Below, one piece after another: positions 56,448 through 64,000 of a stretch of DNA of 64,000 nt. The DNA lies in contig CM074697.1 in NCBI GenBank assembly GCA_037367355.1, positions 682,001 to 746,000 on the forward strand, in the 5' to 3' direction. A program made the position numbers and the translations under genes. The notes beneath the pieces were generated by a model. The model saw only the letters and a list, made by a program, of their open reading frames with translations, was not told where the DNA came from and did not search any database. The stretch is from Neoscytalidium dimidiatum. Taxonomy: Eukaryota > Ascomycota > Dothideomycetes > Botryosphaeriales > Botryosphaeriaceae. The first letter of the stretch is position 1, and each line of letters opens with the position of its first letter.

Positions 56448-59400
56448 TGTGTCGGGCGATGTGGTTGAGGTCGGTGGTGATGAAAATTGATGGGATTTCT
56501 GGATTGCGAAAGGCTGACGCGACGCGTCGATCAGCTGCGGTTCTGGATCGTCGAGCGGCGAGGGCGGATGAAGCGAGACAAAGCAAGGAAAAGAAAGGCG
56601 AGCGAAGGGCGGAGAGCGGGGTGAGGGAGCGACTGACAATAGTAGCAGTGCGCTGGGTGGAACAATAGCAGCAGCGCAGGTGAGGTGATGGCGCGGCAGG
56701 GGAGGAGAGCGGCGTGTTGTCGCGCAGCGCGTAGAGTTCCCGCTGTTGGCTGGCAGAGACAGAGCCAGCCTTCCAGCGCCAGCCTCAGCCAAGACTTCTG
56801 GTGCCTCAGGCGCTGGATCAGGGCCAAAGGGGCGGGATCCTGGCTAGCGTCCCAGGCTTTGCTTGTGGCTGGTGCATGCACACAGCCTCAGGGGCTGAGC
56901 CACGCTGGCCAGCGACCAGTGACGCCAGGAACACGCAGGCGATGACTGTTCCTGTCCCGCCTCGCACGTCAAACCAGAGTACCTGACACTGCCGATGCTG
57001 CCAACGCCAGGGCCATACCACCACGCACTACTACACGACGGAGTCACCGCTTCCCGTCCGGCGTCCGGCGCTCAGCATCACGAGGACGTTGAGCCACCAC
57101 CCTGGCTCTCGCTGCGTGAGGCGTGCTGTCCGACATCCCCTCCGCCGCCGGCTATCACCATCGGCTCGTCAACATTTGTGAGGCCAGAGCAGCTGCAGCC
57201 CTGAGCGTCCCTGCCAACATTTTGTTGACTCCTCATCACGCGGAGCATACTTCTGCTTTCGTGCAACATGCTGTGCTGGCTGTGATATGCTCAGCCGATT
57301 TGGCTGATCGCCTTGCATCAGCAAACTCTGCATTGCGCCAGCAGTGCCGACGAATTCCCATTTTCTCTTTACGTCAACCCAATCGTACTGGCTGCCGGTT
57401 GGCCCTGTTACGTCAACTGCTTGTTTTCTTTCTGTCTTCCTCAGCATGACCAATCATCTGCACTGGATACGAGGTGCACAGGCTCCCGTCCAGAAAGCCG
57501 CCGAATGAACGCTCTCTTATTGCCCGCTGGACGCACAGAGGACGAGCTGCGCAACCCGAATACCTGCGAGGAAGGGGCACACCGTCACGTTTGGCCCTGC
57601 CGTAGAGCTTTCCGCTGACGGATTCCCGTATGAGCTCGGAACCTGTTGCCCGGACGCAGCGCCAAAGCGATATGGAAGGCAACACTCCTGGCTTGGACGG
57701 GGAGTCTGACCTGCCATGCGTGTGGAAATTTCACGGCCATGGTACTTTACAGCAGCTCACCGTATCCGCCTTTGTACCCTACCCCATTCTCGCCCTTACG
57801 ATGTTCACGGTAGGGAGTATGGCCCCCGCGCCGGACTGCCCAAATATTGATAACCGCCGCGCACCGGCTCCGTGTGACTTGACGAGTTTGCTCGCCCGAT
57901 TGGCCGCTCTGAAATTTCTGACAATATCCGCCATTTCCATCAATACTGTCTTTGACGCGTTCTTAATACTGATCAACTTTGAGCAGCATCCCTCCGCAGG
58001 CAGGCCGAAGACGGCGCTTAATGGTGCTCTTACCATGCGCCATCTGGCAGGCTCGGCGATCTAGACTTCATCACCCCACTATCCCCACCGAATTCAAACG
58101 AACAAGCACGAACACCTCAAACGTTCCCCGCCTGTTTCACCTCGCCTATCTTCATACCTGACGCTGGCCGGGATTGGCACAGCAACTGCAACGCACCCGA
58201 GACTTTCCACCCACCTTTGCGCGATATTCATCACCGCCTCGAGGAACAGGTGTATCGGTCCTGTTACGCGCCATCGTCGATCTCTAATTTTGATGTTGCC
58301 CATCACACAGTGGATTTCTCGATACAGCGGTTTGCAGATCTCGTCACACTCTCACAATGGTTCTAGGCTTGGTCCTCTGACTCCATCACACCCTTCACGG
58401 CGAGGCTTCTTCCGCCTTGCAACCACCGTATCCTTGTTGCGGGGCGGCGTCCCGAGCGACGGCGAGTTGAGCGAGCATCGCTTTCGGTAAAAGCGCTCCT
58501 TCCCGTGCACCCTGACGGCTGGGGAGCACTAGGCCGGACGGCTCGACGAGTCAAGAGCCTTGCTGGGCAATATCATGCGGTGGAGAAGACGGGAGACGGG
58601 AGTGGTCCGTTGGCCGTTGGGCAGGATGGTCCTTGCTGCGTCAGGAGCAATATGGAGTCTCAAAGCGCACCAGACTGTTTTACGCGCAGCGAGTGAGAGA
58701 GGAAGAGAGCGCTTACAGGCTCTCATTGGAGCAGGGCGAAGGCACTAAATCACATGACCTTCACTCCAATGCGGGCTACCTGGTCTTGTCACCCGAACTG
58801 CCGACCAGTCACACGGCAGAGTAAGGTTTTCTCTCCATGGTGGCTTGCGGCGCTCTTCCGCACGGCCAGCCTCAAGGAGCGCGCCGAAGCAGACGAGCTT
58901 ACGCGCGGGATATCCGTCTCGTTTCCAGATTTCCACCATGGCACGACCAGCAGTTGCACCTCCGCGCAGAATTTTGCTCAGAGCCGGCGGGCAGCACTCA
59001 GCTGCAACGGATCTGCACGATGTGCTGGCAGGCTCGGCACCGGTCGGTGGCTGTGCAGGTTAGAGCCGCGCAGCGACGGGCGGGCGGCGCGCGGGCGCTG
59101 TGTGGCTGCCGCGCCCGCGCGCGCCCTGTCTGGGTCTGGGGGAATCTGCGCACCCGCGCACGCGCGCATCTCGGACTGGCCGATTTGACCTGCATGCAAG
59201 ACCGAGGACCGGAGGCTAGATCGCCGCGTTATTTGCAAGGAACAGGTCATGCTCCAGGTTTTGCAGGCTGGCGCTGGGCTCGCGGCAGCCCTGCGCTACC
59301 GCTGGCCGCGCCGGGATGACTGTGCGCCGGTGGATCAGGTGTGGCGCTTCGCACGGCAACAAGAATCAGTCCTGACGAATGCTTCGCGGCCAGCCTGCGA

Positions 59401-60787
59401 TACTGCCGACCTGTTGGACGCCCGCGCGCGGCGACGCGCATGTCGCCCACGCCGGGGGCTGGCTTACTTCAGCAGGGGCTTGCGCGCGGCGGCCGGACTG
59501 GCAGCGATCGGCAGCGCTCAGCAGAGGCAGACCTCTGTGGCCGCCCTCCAGCCGGCGGCCGGGTGTTGGTCTGCGGTGCGGGCAGCATTGTTGTGGCCTG
59601 GAATTCAGGCTAGTCGCTGCCGCCCTCCCTCTGCACATCCCACGCCGCGGCGGCGAATAACGGAGACGCCCTGCTGCAGGGGCGCCGCTCGCTTGCTCCA
59701 CTGCGCGCGCTGCTGCGAATCGACGTGTTCTGGCGCTGCTCTCGCCGCTCACTGGCCTGCTCGCCTTCCTTCGCCCGTCCCATGAGCCTCCAAGCGCCCA
59801 ACCACCGTCGCGCGCGAGCGGAGCGCGGGCGGCACAGCCCAGCTGCGCGGGCGACTGACGCCGGACCCAGCAGGGCAGCGGGCAGCGGGCAGCGGGCAGC
59901 GAGCGCAGGGTATATACTCAGCGTGGCCGGCATCGCGGTCGCACGGCGCAAAATATCGTCGTCCCGCTCGCTGCCCACTGCGCGGCGGGTCTGGTTTGGT
60001 TTCGCAACGCCCGCAACGCCCGTAATCGTCTTATCCGCGCACCCCGGCCGCCGCCGCGGCAGCGATAGGCTGCCCGTCCCTTAGGCTCCGTCTCTTGGGC
60101 TGCACTGATCCACGGAAACCAGCGGCACTGCCCTTCAAAGGAGCTCGGGCGGCACGCTCGCGCCATCTTCTCCACGTCAGACCTCAAAGTACATCATCTA
60201 TCGCGCCAGACCCTGTTCCCAGCGTGAATCGCGCATATCGCGCCGTGGCCAAACATAGCTCGCGCGAGTCAACACCGTGGCAAGGGCATTCGGCTGAGCC
60301 ACAGGGTTCGCATGCCCTCTCCGTTATTCGCTCGGCAGACCCGGTGGCGTCACGTACAAGAGACTTCCGTGGTCCAGCTCCAGCGCGGGGATCGCCCGTC
60401 CGTTCTTCCTGGCCTTTGCTCAAGCTCGCAACTCACCTCGCGCTCCGCTTCAATAATTTAATATTCCAGTGCTACCGGCTGATATGTACTGCCTTTCACT
60501 CCTGTAAGCTGTTCCCCTTCCGGTAACACACCTCGCCTAACCCGCCCTTGCGCCGTCCTCGTGCAGCGCGCTCGCGCTGACTGCATATTTTCACCCTGGA
60601 CCTGGTACCCTCTGTGTGCTGTCCCACGTCTTATACGAAGAAGCTGACGCCCCAAACCTCTCCTCAGATAGCACGACAGCTACGCTCATGCTTCCATGCG
60701 CCCGCCAGCGCACCCAAGCCGCCGGAAGACAGCCCTTGGCAATCCTGCTTTCGACGCAAACCTCGTCGCACCAAGCAGGCTTCCGAG
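56448..60787. other. Long GC-rich intergenic stretch between divergent THO1 and the Ser-rich gene
   Basis: These 4.3 kb hold the two promoters. The ORFs at 57630-58064 (144 aa, plus) and several 100-180 aa Arg/Ala-rich readings at 58.8-60.5 kb have no recognisable content and overlap in several frames. From 58.8 to 60.2 kb the DNA is strongly GC-rich. A GGGCAGC array lies at 59873-59900. An in-frame TGA near 60,578 limits upstream extension of the following gene. Confidence 0.5.
59873..59900. repeat. Heptamer tandem repeat (GGGCAGC)4
   Basis: Four exact GGGCAGC units, the same heptamer as at 46366-46379. It lies in the GC-rich island upstream of the Ser/Pro-rich gene. Confidence 0.9.
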
Positions 60788-63700
60788 ATGGCTTCCTACC
60801 AGTACAAAGCCCACCATGGCCTGTCGTCGAGGAATGAAGCCGCGTCGTCCATTCCCCAGCGCAACCCCTCCACGCGGTTGCCCACGAGGTCGGCCACCCC
60901 GAGTTCCTCCGCGAGCCATGCCTCCGGACCCTCTGCCGCGTCGTCGAAGCTTACCAAGAGAAAGCCCGAAGGGCAATACGTCAGTAGGGTATATGGGAAC
61001 GCAGCAGGTGCCACCAGCAGCAGCCAGAGGGTCGCTGCGCCCTCCAAGAGCTCGGGTAGCGGTGCGATGCGCCGCGAAAATGCCACTGGATCAGGACGGA
61101 CGCAACCCAACCACTCGCCTCACCCCACCACCATCTCCCGCCCTCCACGTTTTGATTCACAGCCCTCCCGCACTCCTTCACTTATGTCGGGCTCAAGCGC
61201 GACCGCCTCCGCCCACGACAGCCCCGGATCTGCCATTTTAAGGAGAAAAGTGTCGTCTATTGGTCGGCCATCCGTGCGTATTGCGCGCTCTGAGCCCTCG
61301 ACTGCGCGCGAGAAGGCCCCCGAGTCCGGCAAGTCTCAAGATCAGTACTCAGACACTGTTCTGGGCATTGCCATGCCTCCGCCTGTGTCGACAATGGAGC
61401 CAATTGACGAAGAGAGGCGCTCTATGCTTGCTCCTTCTCACCATGCGCAGGATCTGCCCCACCAGCTGAACACCGATGACTTGCCACCCCCTACTCCGGC
61501 TTATGCCCTTTCCGCCAGCCCGTCCACGCGATACTCCGAGTCGCCGGGCCGATTTAGTCATACCTCTTCGCCTACATCCATGTCCTCTCATTCTCCTGGC
61601 GTAGTTTTCCCGTCCAAGCTTGGACAAAGGCAAAGGCAAAGCAGCCCCACTAGAAATAGGCCTCCTGTGACCCGGCGCAAGACGGATGAGAATGGTTCCA
61701 CAAATGATCTCCATGGTCTACCTTCGCTCCACGAATCAACAGCATCCTCATCATCGTCCTCAACAGTCCTGGCGCCTGCTAGCGATCGGAGACAGTTGTC
61801 GGTTAATACTGAGAGGTCATTGGCAGCGAAATCGCCCCTAAAGCGAGAGGTGTCTCCGAATGCCAATAGGGCAATGTCACCTCCCGAGCAACCTCCCCAG
61901 ATTACCGTCCAAACTAGGATATCTGTCTCATCGACCCGGGAAGCACCAATCTACCCTCCTCCTGAGCTCGCTCATCTTGCGGATTCGAAATCACCCCAGA
62001 AGCATACTGGACAACGACCTCTGAGGCCGAGCCGTGAAGGGACCCCAGACCTATCAGGTATTCAAGGAGGCCCTTCTCCCGTTGTACAAAGCAATCTCAC
62101 CAGGTTGCCCATTCGTCATCGGCGTCAGACGTCTTCCGGATCCGGAATATCACCCTTGAGTGCCGACACTTCCAGGAGGCCATCATTCAGCACGTCTCCG
62201 AACCCGAGCGTTGGATCGACCTTCTCGCCAGTCTCAGCCCATGTTTCGACTACCAGAGGTACCACGCCAGATCAACAACACGAAGACAAGAAAAGCTCTT
62301 CTGTTCCTCCAAGTCCGAATAAAGGAACATCCAGATTCGGCTTCTTTTCGAAGAGGACAAAGTCTGAGGGGGCACCTGCTGCTCCTCGCAAGGAAAAGAA
62401 ACTTGTTCGCAAGGGGCCAATGGCAGGAACTGGTCATGAAGGGTATGGAAAGTATGGCGCTGGTCGTGGTCGGAGTACAAGCGCTACCAGCGTCGCCTCG
62501 AGCTACGGTCGATCTGCAAGCCAAGACAGCATCGCAAGTAATGGCGCAACGCGACCACCGGCGAGTCGCAAGAGCAGTTTGAAGAGTGAACAAGAGATGG
62601 ATGGGTTTCTCAGGGACCGCCTCAACCCAAGAGTGTTGCGGGGTGAGGGCAGTGCCGCCTCGAGCGTAGGCGCTAATTCCGAGGGGGATCGCAGCGCCAC
62701 CAGCTTGGATTCTGTTAAAGACCGTTCAGAGATGACCTCTCGCAACGATTCCTCGGTCTCTGTAGTTCAATCAGGGAGACCAAGCGCAGAGAACAAAAGG
62801 CCATCATTACTGCCATCTGCAATGGCCGACCCTGGTCGTGGCTCGTCACCTTTCAGAGTCGCGGGCGTTCCGGGAACCGTCCGTCGTCCGATCAGCAGCG
62901 AGTCGAACCTGTCCGTCAACCTGATGCCATCTTCCATGCAACAAGGCGTTGGTCACGGTCAAATTTACGGGCAAGCATCAGCTGCAACCTCCGCCTCCGA
63001 AGATTTGTCTGGAGGAAGACAAGAGAACAAGTTGAGGAAGAAGAAGGAACCGGAGAGCAAACCAAGTCGGAAGTGGAATTTCTTCCAGCGTGCTCAGTCT
63101 GCACCCAAGCCTGAACCAAAGCCGCTGCCGCTGCCTGCGCAACAGATGCAAGCAGTCATCTCTGGGCCTCTTCCGTCCAGATCTGTCGCGCACTATGCAA
63201 TCGATGATCCACAGGGGCAGGTCAATTTGGAAGAATTACATAACCTCATGGAAGAAGCGGAACGACTAGGTTACGAGTCCTCGGGTTCGCGACCACCTTC
63301 TCTACACCGCTCCAGCATTCAGTCCAGGAGACACGGCGACTCTATTCTTCTTCCTTCACCTCCCGTCTTCAGTAGGCCGTTCGGTGAACCTTCTCGTCCA
63401 GCTTCGCCCAAGGTGTTCTTGCACAAAGCTGGGATCCCTAAACCAGTCGATTCTACCTCTGCGTCTCAAAGCGCTCGGGCTAATTCTGAAGCCACGGAAC
63501 CTGTCACTCCTGCACCCGTAGAAGTGGCTCAATCCGCTACCACCGAGGCTCCGGGTTCTGAGATCGAGAGCAGGGCGGCTCCTGCAGCTAGCCCTCCGCC
63601 ACGTCCCAGTCGACTCCAGCAAGTTGGTCGCATTCCTCAAGTTGTCTCTTCAAGAGATCGCAGGCGCGATCTGTCACAGCAGTCGTTCTCGCGACCATTT

Positions 63701-64000
63701 GTACCGGCGTTGCCTCCAGCTGTTACCCATCTAGAGCAGATACCTCAGAATGCGCCTCTCGACCTCTCGCCAGCGAAGCGGCAAGATGCGCCCGGTGTCG
63801 AAATTGCCTCGGCACGACTTGAACAGGATACCATGCCACAACCCTTGTCCGCTGAGCAGGTCACTACCCCGGATGTGAACACCGATGGCGCCACTGAATT
63901 TTTCTCCTTTCCACCTCGCAAGTACTCCGAGCTTTCCTATACGAGCAGTTCTGGCGTTTCCAGCTTCCCACCGTCGACTGCCGTTATTCCCGCTCCTGAA
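60788..64000 (+). CDS. Large Ser/Pro-rich, mostly disordered protein, 3' end cut off by the window
   Basis: One uninterrupted frame runs from ATG 60788 (MASYQYKAHHGLSSRNEAAS) to the window edge, at least 1071 codons, with no intron needed. I do not recognise a catalytic domain. The sequence is dominated by Ser, Pro, Thr, Arg and Ala with many S/T-P and RxxS sites (RRKVSSIGRPSVRIARSEPS, SPLKREVSPNANRAMSPPEQ). Two short basic-aromatic islands resemble each other: TSRFGFFSKRTKSEG (about 514-526) and PSRKWNFFQRAQSA (about 759-772). A possible helix is QVNLEELHNLMEEAERLGYE (about 812-831). This style is typical of fungal polarity, cell-wall or signalling scaffolds, but that is inference. The frame is open about 70 codons upstream to a TGA near 60,578 without another ATG. 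Confidence 0.8.
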   Translation, partial: MASYQYKAHHGLSSRNEAASSIPQRNPSTRLPTRSATPSSSASHASGPSAASSKLTKRKPEGQYVSRVYGNAAGATSSSQRVAAPSKSSGSGAMRRENATGSGRTQPNHSPHPTTISRPPRFDSQPSRTPSLMSGSSATASAHDSPGSAILRRKVSSIGRPSVRIARSEPSTAREKAPESGKSQDQYSDTVLGIAMPPPVSTMEPIDEERRSMLAPSHHAQDLPHQLNTDDLPPPTPAYALSASPSTRYSESPGRFSHTSSPTSMSSHSPGVVFPSKLGQRQRQSSPTRNRPPVTRRKTDENGSTNDLHGLPSLHESTASSSSSSTVLAPASDRRQLSVNTERSLAAKSPLKREVSPNANRAMSPPEQPPQITVQTRISVSSTREAPIYPPPELAHLADSKSPQKHTGQRPLRPSREGTPDLSGIQGGPSPVVQSNLTRLPIRHRRQTSSGSGISPLSADTSRRPSFSTSPNPSVGSTFSPVSAHVSTTRGTTPDQQHEDKKSSSVPPSPNKGTSRFGFFSKRTKSEGAPAAPRKEKKLVRKGPMAGTGHEGYGKYGAGRGRSTSATSVASSYGRSASQDSIASNGATRPPASRKSSLKSEQEMDGFLRDRLNPRVLRGEGSAASSVGANSEGDRSATSLDSVKDRSEMTSRNDSSVSVVQSGRPSAENKRPSLLPSAMADPGRGSSPFRVAGVPGTVRRPISSESNLSVNLMPSSMQQGVGHGQIYGQASAATSASEDLSGGRQENKLRKKKEPESKPSRKWNFFQRAQSAPKPEPKPLPLPAQQMQAVISGPLPSRSVAHYAIDDPQGQVNLEELHNLMEEAERLGYESSGSRPPSLHRSSIQSRRHGDSILLPSPPVFSRPFGEPSRPASPKVFLHKAGIPKPVDSTSASQSARANSEATEPVTPAPVEVAQSATTEAPGSEIESRAAPAASPPPRPSRLQQVGRIPQVVSSRDRRRDLSQQSFSRPFVPALPPAVTHLEQIPQNAPLDLSPAKRQDAPGVEIASARLEQDTMPQPLSAEQVTTPDVNTDGATEFFSFPPRKYSELSYTSSSGVSSFPPSTAVIPAPE

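Noticed and set aside
57630..58064. 144-codon plus-strand ORF in the THO1/Ser-rich gene spacer
   Set aside because: It has a weak hydrophobic segment but a competing minus-strand ORF and no recognised family.
60696..61241. 181-codon plus-strand ORF at the start of the Ser-rich gene
   Set aside because: It overlaps the 3.2-kb open frame starting at 60788 in a different phase; the long frame is clearly the coding one.
1..64000. CRISPR arrays, prokaryotic operons, phage or defence islands
   Set aside because: The window is clearly fungal nuclear DNA with spliceosomal introns; no spaced direct-repeat array or bacterial-type gene was seen.

Overview
The window is nuclear DNA of a filamentous ascomycete. 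Genes lie on both strands, are not in operons, and carry short GT-AG introns (mostly 47-63 nt, often with a CTAAC-like branch site). Protein features seen in Pezizomycotina are present: a cAMP-receptor-class GPCR, an extended Pde2-type phosphodiesterase, an arylesterase-type paraoxonase and a large Ser/Pro-rich protein. A Dothideomycete-like genome is my guess; the class cannot be fixed from this sequence alone. All exon joins below were made by hand from splice sites, reading frame and family knowledge. No transcript or database search was available.

Layout. From 1 to 12.7 kb genes are dense: a partial paraoxonase (-), splicing factor CWC22 (-), TFIIIA (-) divergent from RNA polymerase subunit RPB6 (+), S-formylglutathione hydrolase (+), and a secreted SGNH esterase (-). 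From 15 to 26.6 kb come a Mup1-type methionine permease (+), DPM2 (+), aspartyl aminopeptidase (-) divergent from the APC/C activator CDH1 (+), a Pho85-type CDK (+) and a small unrecognised ORF. From 26.6 to 48 kb genes are sparse: an Ap4A phosphorylase (-), a cAMP-receptor-like GPCR (-) and an unrecognised gene with an apparent 1-base frameshift (-). From 48 to 64 kb lie the high-affinity cAMP phosphodiesterase PDE2 (+), the SAP-domain mRNP factor THO1 (-) and a very long Ser/Pro-rich ORF that runs off the right edge.

Most genes are core eukaryotic functions: transcription, splicing, mRNP export, the cell cycle, glycosylation and cAMP signalling. They do not form a biosynthetic or defence cluster. 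Two functional neighbourhoods stand out. TFIIIA and RPB6, both needed for 5S rRNA synthesis by Pol III, share a 284-bp intergenic promoter. The GPCR and PDE2, both assigned to cAMP-type signalling, are 11.5 kb apart, with one small degraded gene between them. Long intergenic stretches (36.4-42.4, 43.1-47.9, 51.4-55.6 and 56.4-60.8 kb) hold GC-rich low-complexity islands, microsatellites, poly(A) runs and one strong 75-nt foldback at 54,357-54,431. I found no rRNA or tRNA genes, no intact transposon, and nothing I would call a new multi-gene system.
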